Positions 1 to 7,192 of a stretch of 13,078 nucleotides of DNA are shown piece after piece (positions within the stretch are counted from its first letter, which is position 1; each line of letters begins with the position of its first letter). The DNA is from Polyangia bacterium (lineage in GTDB: Bacteria > Myxococcota_A > Polyangia > Polyangiales > Polyangiaceae): positions 1-13,078 of the forward strand of contig JAUIKB010000047.1 in NCBI GenBank assembly GCA_030430975.1, read 5' to 3'. Made by a program: the position numbers and the translations under genes. The notes below the pieces were generated by a model. It did no database searches, had not been told where the DNA came from, and worked only from the letters and a program-made list of their open reading frames with translations.

Positions 1-93
1 GGCGACTACCAAATTCCGGGCGCCAAGACCTTCGCGACCCTCAATATCGGTGGTAGCGGAACTACCAGCGTTAGCTTCATCGTAGGTAAGTGA
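1..93 (+). CDS. C-terminal fragment of an unidentified protein (5' end outside window)
   Basis: Frame 1 is open from the first base to a TGA at 91-93 and encodes 30 residues. The fragment is rich in Gly, Ser and Thr and ends in alternating small and hydrophobic residues (GTTSVSFIVGK), as in the last beta strand of a secreted or surface beta-sandwich domain. That structural guess is weak. The stop codon overlaps the GTG start of the next gene (GTGA, 90-93), the usual sign of translational coupling, and this is the main reason to believe the frame is coding. No family is recognisable from 30 residues. Confidence 0.5.
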   Translation, partial: GDYQIPGAKTFATLNIGGSGTTSVSFIVGK

Positions 94-536
94 GTCACAT
101 GCGCGAGTTTCGAACCACGATCGATATCGATGCGCCTGCCGCTACGGTGTGGCGAATCTTGGTTGAGTTTGACCGCTGGTCGGCATGGAACTCGGTCATG
201 CTCAACCCCCGCGGTCGGATCGAAGCAGGCGCACCGGTAGACTTCGAGGTTGCTGCAGGTTCCCGCCGGCTCAAGATCGCCGCGCGGATGCTGGGCGTCG
301 AAGAGGGCCGCGATCTACGGTGGAAGGGGCCACGCTCTAAGGTGCAAGCGCGACTGCTCAACGGAGAGCACTATTTCACCGTGGTTGAGCTGGGTCCGGA
401 TCGGACGCGGTTCATTCACGGTGAACGCTGGAACGGGCGCCTGGCCGGGGTCGTGCTGGGACTGGCGGGCGATCACCTGGTGCGTGGCTACGAGAAGATG
501 AATCGCGAGCTCAAGCGCCACGCCGAGGCGCAGTAG
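90..536 (+). CDS. SRPBCC-fold protein (polyketide cyclase/dehydrase-like, START-like superfamily)
   Basis: The gene encodes 148 residues, the usual length for a stand-alone SRPBCC domain. The family signature is visible: an N-terminal beta strand leading into IDAPAATVWRILVEFDRWSAWN (residues 12-33), the classic 'I.ap...VW..l.d..rw..W' start of the helix-grip fold. It is followed by alternating beta strands with a W in the middle (LRWKG) and a long C-terminal amphipathic helix (residues 127-146). Such proteins bind small hydrophobic ligands in an internal cavity, and the ligand here cannot be predicted. No signal peptide is visible, so it is probably cytoplasmic. The GTG at 90 overlaps the upstream stop by 4 bp. 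An in-frame ATG at 99 (MREF) is an equally possible start, and neither has a strong Shine-Dalgarno sequence. The pair with the upstream gene is probably one transcript. Confidence 0.85.
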   Translation: MSHMREFRTTIDIDAPAATVWRILVEFDRWSAWNSVMLNPRGRIEAGAPVDFEVAAGSRRLKIAARMLGVEEGRDLRWKGPRSKVQARLLNGEHYFTVVELGPDRTRFIHGERWNGRLAGVVLGLAGDHLVRGYEKMNRELKRHAEAQ

Positions 537-827
537 CGCCAAGCTGCTAGCCTCGCGTAGCTGAGACTCGCAGAGTCAGCCGCTCAATAGTCAGCCGTCT
601 CGTGACACGGCCGTCGCGATCGATTCCCGTTGCATGCGGCTTAGCCCGCTGCGGTTCGACAGCAGGACCTGCGAGTACAGCCGGGTCGATGCATGGAGGG
701 TGTGGGCCCGGGACTCTGCTGGCAAAGTATGTTGAAGACTTTGCCGACACGGGCGGGTGCCTCTTTGTACAGTCGCGCCAGCGCTGGCGTCGTCCGGGCG
801 TACGGTGTGGATAAAGGCCATGGTCGG
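537..827. other. Intergenic gap between convergent genes, no convincing gene
   Basis: These 291 bases separate the SRPBCC gene from the end of the minus-strand TlpA-like gene. Short open frames exist on both strands (for example 547-750 minus and 602-814 plus), but they overlap one another and their translations are Arg/Pro/Ala-rich, as expected from random GC-rich DNA. The gap holds one imperfect hairpin (560-580) and a 9-bp direct repeat AGTCAGCCG at 574-582 and 589-597. I see nothing else. It could include the remains of a decayed gene, but no recognisable motif supports that. Confidence 0.5.
560..580 (+). terminator. Possible hairpin terminator after the SRPBCC gene
   Basis: GACTC (565-569), loop GCA, and GAGTC (573-577) form a perfect 5-bp stem. 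Three further pairs (GCT 560-562 with AGC 578-580) extend it across a 2-nt bulge. It begins 24 bases after the stop codon. There is no following T-tract, so it is not a canonical intrinsic terminator and may be only a 3'-end structure. Confidence 0.25.
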
Positions 828-1604
828 CTATTTGGGTTTCGGCTTCTTGGCCGCGCCGTCGTCGGTTGGATCGTCGACCGCCTTCGGGTCGTCTGTCTTG
901 TCGTCGTCTGTTTGTTCGTCCACTAGGACTTCGTCGTCGTCGGCTACGTCGGGATCGGCCACCGCAGGCCCCTTCGCGCCCAGTTTTGCGTTTGGATTGA
1001 CGTACTCAGGATTCAGTGGGGTCTTTTCTTCTTGTCCGAGGTCGATCGCGGCCAACAGGCGAGCGAAGTCGTTGGGGCTGAAGCCCAGCTGCACTTCGAC
1101 GACGTAGCCGTCGCGGCCGACGACGATGACCACCGGGATTTGGTCGAACGGATCGTACGCGCGGGTGAACTCGGAGTACTGGGCCCCACGCACGATGGGA
1201 AAATCGAGACCGTGGTCGTCGATGAATTGCGGCACGGCGTCCCACGTGTCCGCGTCGTCGATCGGTACGCCGATCACCTGATACGGGCCCTTGGCTTTGG
1301 CGAGCGCGCGCTTTACCACGGGGAGCTTCATCTTGCAGACCTCGCACCAGCTGGTGAAAAACACCAACACGAGGGGCCGTTTGCCGAGCCAGTCCGCGCT
1401 GGTTAGCTTGGTGCCGTCTAAGCTGCGAACGGCGTACTGAGGAACTGGCGCTTTGGGATCGATGGTGCGGAACGGTTCGGTCAGACCGCCGTCGGGTGGG
1501 CTAGCAGCGGGCTCGGGCGACGCCGGATGGGACGGCCTTGGTGCGGGGGGCCCACCGCAAGCCGTAGCGATGAAGAGCAGTCCGGCTGCGGTCCTGCGGA
1601 GCAT
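828..1604 (-). CDS. TlpA/ResA-like thioredoxin-fold lipoprotein with acidic C-terminal tail
   Basis: This is an exported thiol-disulfide protein of the TlpA/AhpC-TSA type. From the ATG at 1604 the product is 258 residues. It starts with a compact lipoprotein signal (MLRRTAAGLLFIATAC, lipid Cys16) and a Pro/Ala/Ser linker to about residue 42. The thioredoxin-like domain has active-site WCEVC (Cys87 and Cys90) after the strand PLVLVFFTS and a cis-Pro in QIPVVIVVGRDG (Pro157). Residues 215-249 are strongly acidic (15 Asp and 2 Glu in 35), and the protein ends in Lys/Pro. A longer start at ATG 1652 would add 16 residues before the signal. I prefer 1604 because it gives a textbook lipoprotein signal, although neither start has a clear ribosome-binding site. 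It is expected at the outer face of the inner membrane or the inner face of the outer membrane, reducing or carrying disulfides. The partner is unknown. It is divergent from the operon at 1768-5899. Confidence 0.88.
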   Translation of the reverse strand: MLRRTAAGLLFIATACGGPPAPRPSHPASPEPAASPPDGGLTEPFRTIDPKAPVPQYAVRSLDGTKLTSADWLGKRPLVLVFFTSWCEVCKMKLPVVKRALAKAKGPYQVIGVPIDDADTWDAVPQFIDDHGLDFPIVRGAQYSEFTRAYDPFDQIPVVIVVGRDGYVVEVQLGFSPNDFARLLAAIDLGQEEKTPLNPEYVNPNAKLGAKGPAVADPDVADDDEVLVDEQTDDDKTDDPKAVDDPTDDGAAKKPKPK

Positions 1605-1659
1605 CGGGACCACTACGGATGGAAACACCCCTGGGTTCCGCAATCGCGCCATGTGGAGG

Positions 1660-1665
1660 GTTATA
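1660..1665 (-). promoter_or_regulatory. Possible -10 element (TATAAC) for the TlpA-like gene
   Basis: On the minus strand TATAAC lies 8 bases upstream of the ATG at 1652 and 56 bases upstream of the ATG at 1604. A transcript starting just downstream would leave a leader of roughly 50 bases for the 1604 start, which favours that start. No good TTGACA-like -35 is visible at the expected distance, so this is tentative. Confidence 0.25.
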
Positions 1666-1736
1666 GGGGAATACGGCCGATCCGTTAGGCGTATTTCCGT
1701 CGATTCGGGTGCGTAGACTGGCTACACAGGCCGAGT

Positions 1737-1749
1737 CCGGTTAGACCGG
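1737..1749. promoter_or_regulatory. Inverted repeat CCGGT-TAG-ACCGG upstream of the lipoprotein/HEAT/ligase operon
   Basis: A perfect 5-bp inverted repeat with a 3-nt centre ends 18 bases before the ATG at 1768, inside the divergent intergenic region. It could be a small operator or a hairpin in the 5' leader. It is short enough to arise by chance in GC-rich DNA. Confidence 0.25.
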
Positions 1750-1767
1750 CCGCGCGTGGGAGCGTTG

Positions 1768-2127
1768 ATGATCAAGAGGAAGAGCGGGGTGGTTTTCGCC
1801 ACGATTTGGCTGTGCGCGGCGTGTGGAGCGTCAACCCAACCGCCAGCAGTGCCGGCCGGACCCCCCGACCAGCCCGTGCCCGCGTCGGTACCGCGCGGCG
1901 AGGTTCACGGCGCCATCGACCTGACGCCTCGCAGCGATTGCGAGGAAGCGTTCGACCTAGCGGTCTACAAGAACCGCGGCGTGGACTTGATCACCTGGGA
2001 CGACTTGGATGGCCGCTGTGTCGGTCGCGAGGTCGAGGTGACGTACCTGACGGATCGGCTGACTAAGCAGCGTCTGCTCGAACTGATCCGTGCTCATTCC
2101 GACCGCTTTGAGGAGAAATCCAAATGA
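1768..2127 (+). CDS. Small predicted lipoprotein of unknown family, first gene of a three-gene operon
   Basis: The ATG at 1768 is chosen because GGGAG (1758-1762) lies 5 bases upstream, a good Shine-Dalgarno spacing. A GTG at 1756 in the same frame lacks this. The 119-residue product begins MIKRKSGVVFATIWLCAAC, a positively charged start, hydrophobic core and probable lipidation at Cys19. The lipobox (LCAAC) is not ideal. A Pro/Ala/Val-rich linker (about 22-42) precedes a compact domain with two cysteines (Cys58 in SDCEEAF and Cys84 in GRCVG) that could form a disulfide. The domain ends VEVTYLTDRLTKQRLLELIRAH, a strand followed by an amphipathic helix. I do not recognise the family. Its stop overlaps the ATG of the HEAT-repeat gene (ATGA, 2124-2127), so the two are likely translationally coupled and may act together in the periplasm. 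Confidence 0.8.
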   Translation: MIKRKSGVVFATIWLCAACGASTQPPAVPAGPPDQPVPASVPRGEVHGAIDLTPRSDCEEAFDLAVYKNRGVDLITWDDLDGRCVGREVEVTYLTDRLTKQRLLELIRAHSDRFEEKSK

Positions 2128-4157
2128 GACGATCCGTCCACTTCTTGTCGGGGCTGGCAGCGCTTCCGACGTTGATCGCCTTTGGCGCTCACGCCATGTC
2201 GGAGGGCGCTAGCGAGTTGTCGGGGGTTGAGCGCGTGCTGAGTAAGCTCACGAAGAGCGACTCGGTGCTGATTAACATCACGGCTGGCGACATGCCGTCG
2301 AGCCCGGATATCCTGCATCTCGGGCGACGCACTCGCCCCGCGCTCGAACGGTGTCTCGCCGACAACGCGGACGCATACATTCGCGTTCGGTGCGCTCAGA
2401 TCCTGCAGGCGCTCGGTGACCCAGCCGCGCTTCCGGCGCTTCGGTCGGCGCTCGAGGATTGGGACGCTCGCGTTCGGCAGCGCGCGATTAGAGCGCTCGG
2501 CGCCATTCCTCACCCCGACAGCCATGCGGCGCTCGCCAAGCTGTATCTACGCAAGGACGAGAAGTCTTACAACAAGACGGCCGCGCTCGCATCGATGGGT
2601 GCGCTCGGTAGCCACGCCTCCGTCAAACTGCTGCGCAAGGAGCTGCGTCAAAAGCCCAAGAAGAACGCTTCCGATCGTCGCGCCACGGCGTTCCGGTCGC
2701 TATGGCGAAGCCGACACCTGATGGCGCGCGCGACGCTAGCGAGCGACGTATCCTACGCCCTGGGCACGGACTACGATGGACTTACGCTAGCCGCGGCGGA
2801 AGTCTCCGCCGAGCTGCGCGAACGCTCGTTGGTGGGCAAGCTGATTCCGCTGCTAGAGCACAAGAGCAGCAGTATTCGCAATAAGTCTGTATATGCCTTA
2901 GGGAAAATTGGCGACAAGCGTGCGGCGACGGCGTTGCTCAAGGCGATGCCGAAAGTACGCGAGGCGCGCATGCTGAATAACATCGCGTTTGCTTTAGAGC
3001 GGCTCGATAAGAAAGCGTTCTATCCCGCGATCCAGAAGCTGATCGCCCATAAGCAAGGCGTGATTCGGCTCAACGCGGCGTACGTGATCGGCGACGTAAA
3101 GCATCCCGAAGGCCTGCCGTACTTGAAGAAAGCGCTGACGGATCCGAGCGACTACGTGCGCACAAGCGCGGTGGTCGCGCTCGGCAAGCTGGGGACATCG
3201 GATGCTGCGGCCCCGCTACGTCAATACGTCGACGATCCGAATACGACGATCCGCCAGGAGGCGATCTATGCGCTGCACCAGTTGAGCGGAGGCAAGGAGC
3301 GCGACCTCATTTACGACAAGCTGTTCGCTTCTAAGTACGCAAAGTCGTCCCGCGGCTGGGCGATGCGACGCCGTGCAGCGCTGGCGCTAGGGCGGGCGGG
3401 TGACAAGCGCGCGCGCAAGTACCTGGTGCGCTGCTTCGAGCAGGGATCGTGCACGTACCGCGGCGTGCAGACGTTTATCGAGAAGGACAAGAGCTCGCGT
3501 ACTCAAGGGCGCATGCTGCTGGCGTGGGCGAATGGACGCTACGAGCTGACCCGTCTGCTGGGGCAGAAACAGCCCAAGGGTACGCTTCAGGTCGCGACCA
3601 GCGCGTTCGACGCCGCGATGGCCGGCGGCGATCGTTGGCGAGCCGCCCGTTCGATGGACCTGCTGGGCGAAGTAGGCAACGCCGGAAGCCGACAGCAGCT
3701 TGAGAACCACTTGTCGCAGCGTGACACGTCGCTGCGCATGCGCGCCGCCGTGGCCGCAGCGCGGCTCGGCAGCACGCAGTCGGACCAGACCATTCTGAGC
3801 ACGCTGGACCAAGCGCCTGCGGCCTGGTTGGCGGCGCTGGCTCGAATCGTCAGTGCGATCACGGAGCCCGAGGCGCAGAAGCGCCTCGAGCCCGAGCTGA
3901 AGAAGCGCAGTAAGGGTTCGGATATCGAGCTGGCGATGGCCAGTGCAGCGGTCCTGTTGGCGTGGGAGCCCGACGCGGGCTTCTTCCGATTCTTGGACGG
4001 ACTGTCGTCAAAGAAGCTGCGCGAGCGGGAGCTGTCTGCCCGCTACTTGAAACGCAACCGCTCCAAGAAGCTGACTTCGGTGATGCGCCGCGCGCTCGCG
4101 CGTGAGAGCCGAGCGTACACGCGCGATCGTCTGCGCGCTTTGCTCGATCGGCGCTGA
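2124..4157 (+). CDS. Secreted HEAT-repeat protein
   Basis: The 677-residue product starts with a probable Sec signal peptide (MRRSVHFLSGLAALPTLIAFGAHA, cleavage near residue 24), placing it in the periplasm. The rest is built of helical HEAT/PBS-lyase-type repeats with the pattern 'VR..A..ALG..gd..a...L...l'. Clear examples are near residues 83-110, 115-140, 248-275, 311-340, 343-370 and 375-390, with another at 412-438. The C-terminal third (500-677) is more diverged but still helical and repeat-like, ending in a very basic stretch (ARESRAYTRDRLRALLDRR). Such solenoids act as protein-binding scaffolds and no catalytic motif is visible. AGGAG (2111-2115) lies 8 bases before the ATG, and the start overlaps the upstream stop. 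The stop TGA shares one base with the next ATG (TGATG). Two TTA codons sit at 2898 and 2994 in a locally AT-richer patch. Confidence 0.88.
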   Translation: MRRSVHFLSGLAALPTLIAFGAHAMSEGASELSGVERVLSKLTKSDSVLINITAGDMPSSPDILHLGRRTRPALERCLADNADAYIRVRCAQILQALGDPAALPALRSALEDWDARVRQRAIRALGAIPHPDSHAALAKLYLRKDEKSYNKTAALASMGALGSHASVKLLRKELRQKPKKNASDRRATAFRSLWRSRHLMARATLASDVSYALGTDYDGLTLAAAEVSAELRERSLVGKLIPLLEHKSSSIRNKSVYALGKIGDKRAATALLKAMPKVREARMLNNIAFALERLDKKAFYPAIQKLIAHKQGVIRLNAAYVIGDVKHPEGLPYLKKALTDPSDYVRTSAVVALGKLGTSDAAAPLRQYVDDPNTTIRQEAIYALHQLSGGKERDLIYDKLFASKYAKSSRGWAMRRRAALALGRAGDKRARKYLVRCFEQGSCTYRGVQTFIEKDKSSRTQGRMLLAWANGRYELTRLLGQKQPKGTLQVATSAFDAAMAGGDRWRAARSMDLLGEVGNAGSRQQLENHLSQRDTSLRMRAAVAAARLGSTQSDQTILSTLDQAPAAWLAALARIVSAITEPEAQKRLEPELKKRSKGSDIELAMASAAVLLAWEPDAGFFRFLDGLSSKKLRERELSARYLKRNRSKKLTSVMRRALARESRAYTRDRLRALLDRR

Positions 4158-5899
4158 TGTCGCCGCGCCGCCGTCTTGTCGCGGCAGGCGCCCTGATCGG
4201 TCTAGGCATTGTTGCCTACGATCCGCACACGATAGCCGAGCATCCCAAGCGAGCGCTGCTCCTGGCGGCGAGCGTCCTGGCTACGGGCTGGTGGCTGACG
4301 CGTAGAGCATCACGCGATCGCCCCGCCAGCCGCCTTGGTTGGGTTTGGCTCGCGTGGTGTGGGTACATGGCCAGCACGCTGCTTTGGGGAGGGCTCGGCG
4401 GCGTGCTCGACATCGCGTTGCTCGTGGGCGCCGTGGCTTTCGGGCTCTCCCTCAGCGCGCTCGGTGAGCGTACCCACCAGCTCTGGGTGAGGGCATGCGC
4501 CGCGTCGGTGGGCACCGCGTCGGCGGCTATCGCGCTCGTGCAGTACGGCACAGGCTCGCGCGGGATCGAGCTTCACGGCGGTCACGGAAACAACAATTGG
4601 CTTGGCCTCACGCTGCTCGTCACGCTGCCGATCACCGTCGATTGGGCGTGGGCGTCTGCCGCGCGAAGCGCAACCGCGGCGGCGCATCCGACGCGGCACC
4701 GCGGCGGCTGGGTGCTGGCGATCGCCGCCGTCGCCCAGGTTGCCCTCATCTCCCTGGCGCGTTCCCGTACCGCGTTGGTCGGTCTGGTGCTGGGAGCCGT
4801 GCTGGTGTTCGTGGCACAGCGTAGCCGGCGGCGGTTTGAGGGAGTGCTGCGCCGGATCGCCTTCGGCTGGGTCGGTCTGGCGATCGTAGCGAGCGTCTCG
4901 CTAGGTGCGGTGGCGTCATCTTCAGCGCCTGGTAGCGGTCCGTCGCTGTTCGGACGGGCTGCGATATGGGCTAGCGCCGCCGACGCGGCGGCGTCACGGC
5001 CGTTCGTGGGTGCGGGCGCGGGTCAGGCTGGCCACGCGATCGGTGAGGCGCAGGGAAGCCGGCTACAGGCGGTGTCTCCCGTTGTTGCGGCGCGCCACTT
5101 TGAGAACGCGCAGCGTGCGCATAGCTCTTACTGGGACGCGCTGCTGACGAGCGGAGTCGTCGGTCTTGCGCTGCTCGCGTGGGTGCTCGCGTCAGGCCTT
5201 CACGCTCAGCTGGCGGCGCGGCGTTATGGTGGTGCAGTGGCGGTCGCGGGCGTTGTGGTCGCGTGTGTGGGCGACAGCGTGCTGGCGCAGCCGGCGGCGC
5301 TCGTGTTGACCGTCCTCGTCGCGTCGGCACCGGTGGTTAGGCTTCCGACGCGCGCGCCGGATCGACGCGTCGCGCGTGCGGTTCAGGCCGCGGTCTGGCT
5401 TGCTTGTGCTTTGCTGATGTGGCCGGCTGCGACGACGTGGTACGCCGCTCGCCAGTTGGTGCGTGCGCGGACCCAACTCCCCGACGCCGAGCTACGCCTG
5501 CTGGCGCGCGCGGCGTCCCTGGCTCCGCTGGCCGGACGCGTGCGCTTGCAGTACGGGTTGGCGCTGCTACGGGCAGAGCGACCCGAGCTGGCCGAGCGAG
5601 AGCTCGCGAGCAGCTGGCTGTTGTTTTCCAACGTCGGCACGCAGATCGCGCGCGGGAACGCGGCGGTGCTTTCGGGGAAGCGGATGGTCGCGGTCGCTCG
5701 ATATCGTGACGCGCTGGCTCGACATCCGGGCTCGCTGCGCGCTCGGGCGAACCTGGCCTCGGTTCAGCTGGCCCGCGGCGAGCTGAGCGATGCGCGCCGC
5801 CACATCGACGTGGCGCGGCGGCTTAGTCCCGGGCATCCGAAGATCCGAGCGATCGCCGCGCAGCTCCGGGACGCCGAGAACGCAGCGGAATCCAACTGA
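4157..5899 (+). CDS. O-antigen ligase/polymerase-family (Wzy_C-like) membrane protein with TPR-like C-terminus
   Basis: The 580-residue product has about ten to twelve predicted membrane helices between residues 7 and 430, followed by a soluble helical region. Hallmarks of the WaaL/PglL/Wzy superfamily are visible: a loop motif GHGNNNWLGL (142-151); ARSRTALVG (201-209), which carries the conserved Arg region before a helix; and a large loop with GRAAIW (266-271) and RPFVGAGAGQAG (281-292). AHSSYWDALLTSGVVGL (321-337) carries the family's conserved His-x-x-Tyr/Trp-like motif followed by a Gly-rich helix. Residues about 440-575 contain helical pairs (LRARANLASVQLARGELSDARRHIDVARRLSPGHP) typical of tetratricopeptide repeats. 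These enzymes transfer or polymerise undecaprenyl-linked glycans on the periplasmic face. The acceptor (lipid A, protein or glycan) cannot be told from sequence. The start shares one base with the HEAT stop and has no visible Shine-Dalgarno sequence, which suggests reinitiation. Confidence 0.86.
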   Translation: MSPRRRLVAAGALIGLGIVAYDPHTIAEHPKRALLLAASVLATGWWLTRRASRDRPASRLGWVWLAWCGYMASTLLWGGLGGVLDIALLVGAVAFGLSLSALGERTHQLWVRACAASVGTASAAIALVQYGTGSRGIELHGGHGNNNWLGLTLLVTLPITVDWAWASAARSATAAAHPTRHRGGWVLAIAAVAQVALISLARSRTALVGLVLGAVLVFVAQRSRRRFEGVLRRIAFGWVGLAIVASVSLGAVASSSAPGSGPSLFGRAAIWASAADAAASRPFVGAGAGQAGHAIGEAQGSRLQAVSPVVAARHFENAQRAHSSYWDALLTSGVVGLALLAWVLASGLHAQLAARRYGGAVAVAGVVVACVGDSVLAQPAALVLTVLVASAPVVRLPTRAPDRRVARAVQAAVWLACALLMWPAATTWYAARQLVRARTQLPDAELRLLARAASLAPLAGRVRLQYGLALLRAERPELAERELASSWLLFSNVGTQIARGNAAVLSGKRMVAVARYRDALARHPGSLRARANLASVQLARGELSDARRHIDVARRLSPGHPKIRAIAAQLRDAENAAESN

Positions 5900-6095
5900 A
5901 CCGCCGTCTCCGCCGCCTTCCTCGGTGGCTGCAAATGCGGCCTGGCGCGTGGCCGTAGCACTCGGCGGATGTTTACGATCGACGACAACCGCGTGCTTCA
6001 GCTCGCGGGTACAGCACAGCGCCGCTGTCGGGCGGCGTGCCCGAACGCGTCGTGACGAATCCGCGCGGCGCGAGCGCGGGAGTGAGGCTTGAGCT

Positions 6096-6749
6096 GTGAC
6101 GCCGATATTCGACGGAGCCAACGCGACATGCTACCGGTTGCTGGATCGCGGGGCACGACAGTGGCCCGCGAAGAAGCGGGCAGTGGTGACCACGAGCGAG
6201 GACGGAGTCAGCGCCTACGAGGCGTCGAACCTGGTGCGGAGTCACGGGGCGTACGTCTGGCGAACATTGTGCTTGCTCGGCGTGCGCCCAGCCGACGTCG
6301 ATGACTTGACACAAGAGGTGCTGCTGATCGCCATCGCTCGCCGACATACCCACGAAGGACGCGGCACCTTGCGGTCGTGGATCCGCGGGATCTGCGTCAA
6401 GAAGGCCGCCGGTCACCGCCGCAAGGCGCAGGTCCGGCTCGAAGTGGCATCCGATTCGGTGTCGGAACGCGGCTCGACGCAGCATCCGGATGACGTACTC
6501 GACCAAAGCCGGAAGCTGCAGCGGCTGCGGCGCGCGCTCGGACAACTCGACGAGGCGCAGCGGGCCGCGTTTGTGCTGTACGAGATCGAGGGGCTCACGA
6601 TGAAAGAGGTAGCGGCGGCGCTCGGCTGTCCGCTGCAGACAGCGTACTCCCGCCACGCTGCTGCTCGACGTCGTGTGATTGCGGACATGCGTCGCGGCGA
6701 GCTCGCAGGCGGGCCTATCGAGCATGAGCGAGACGGAGGTTGCCCGTGA
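6096..6749 (+). CDS. ECF-type RNA polymerase sigma-70 factor
   Basis: The 217-residue product has sigma region 2 at about residues 43-110, with the core-binding motif DDLTQEVLL (69-77) and RSWIRGICVKKAAGHRRK (93-110). Region 4 lies at about 145-200, with LDEAQRAAFVLYEIEGLT leading into the helix-turn-helix MKEVAAALGCPLQTAYSR (169-186). It lacks regions 1 and 3, as ECF factors do. The GTG at 6096 is chosen because TGAGG (6083-6087) lies 8 bases upstream. GTG codons at 6183/6186 would give a more typical N-terminus (about 187 residues) and remain possible. The stop overlaps the start of the next gene (GTGA, 6746-6749), as expected for a sigma factor coupled to its regulator. The signal it answers is unknown. 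Confidence 0.92.
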   Translation: MTPIFDGANATCYRLLDRGARQWPAKKRAVVTTSEDGVSAYEASNLVRSHGAYVWRTLCLLGVRPADVDDLTQEVLLIAIARRHTHEGRGTLRSWIRGICVKKAAGHRRKAQVRLEVASDSVSERGSTQHPDDVLDQSRKLQRLRRALGQLDEAQRAAFVLYEIEGLTMKEVAAALGCPLQTAYSRHAAARRRVIADMRRGELAGGPIEHERDGGCP

Positions 6750-7186
6750 TCCGTGATCCGATGCGCCTGCTCGACTCGTCCAGCGACGACCTCCGCGACC
6801 TGCGAGACGCTTTAAACGAGGCTCGCGCACTGGCGCCGGATCCCGATCGGTTCGAGAGAATCTCTCGGAATGTCGAGGCGGAGGTCGACTCGCCTCCGGA
6901 CGTTGCGGCATCGGTGATCGAGGATCTCGACGCGGAGCGTCGCGACCCCGACCGCGTGGACCCCCATACCGATCCTCTTCACCGATCGGCGCTGACGTCC
7001 GAGGCCGAGTTCAGCGATGCGTCGCTGCATACGGTCGAAGCCGAGGTCGGGGGTGGTTTCGCTGCGGGACTTCTCGCCGCGGGCGCGGCGGTGGTGTGGT
7101 TGCGACGCCGCAATTCTGGACCGCCCGAGGCCGAGGACGAGGACGAGGACGAGGACGAGAGTTCAAGCGGACGCGAGGACGAGTAA
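6746..7186 (+). CDS. Predicted one-TM protein coupled to the ECF sigma factor (candidate membrane regulator/anti-sigma)
   Basis: The GTG at 6746 is chosen because a perfect GGAGG (6735-6739) lies 6 bases upstream and the start overlaps the sigma stop by 4 bp. A TTG at 6740 is also in frame. The product is 146 residues. The N-terminal part (1-45) is charged and helical (DLRDLRDALNEARALAPDPDRFERISRNVEAEV), and the middle is very acidic. A short hydrophobic segment GGGFAAGLLAAGAAVVWLRRR (about 102-122) has a basic C-terminal flank. The tail is a run of Glu-Asp pairs (about 130-138) then Ser/Gly/Glu/Asp. By the positive-inside rule the tail would be cytoplasmic, although the acidic run complicates this. 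I see no zinc-binding HxxxCxxC anti-sigma motif. The anti-sigma role is inferred from position only. VEAEV occurs twice, at residues 43-47 and 97-101. Confidence 0.82.
   Translation: MIRDPMRLLDSSSDDLRDLRDALNEARALAPDPDRFERISRNVEAEVDSPPDVAASVIEDLDAERRDPDRVDPHTDPLHRSALTSEAEFSDASLHTVEAEVGGGFAAGLLAAGAAVVWLRRRNSGPPEAEDEDEDEDESSSGREDE
7133..7159 (+). repeat. Hexanucleotide tandem repeat GAGGAC, 4.5 copies
   Basis: Four exact GAGGAC units and a final GAG lie inside the 3' end of the candidate sigma regulator and encode alternating Glu-Asp. The unit is a multiple of three, so slippage would change the length of the acidic tail without shifting frame. Confidence 0.85.
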
Positions 7187-7192
7187 CCGGTG

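Noticed and set aside
547..814. Overlapping short frames on both strands after the SRPBCC gene
   Set aside because: They are Arg/Pro/Ala-rich, overlap each other on opposite strands, and lack start signals or domains.
5900..6095. Small open frame of about 28 codons (near 5969-6055) between the ligase and sigma genes
   Set aside because: There is no ribosome-binding site and no recognisable sequence feature. The gap more likely holds the sigma promoter, although I could not pick out a convincing -35/-10 pair.
5973..6911. A 312-codon open frame on the minus strand across the ECF sigma gene
   Set aside because: It lies opposite a gene with clear sigma region 2 and 4 motifs, its translation is Arg/Pro/Ser-rich with no domain, and it starts inside the next gene.
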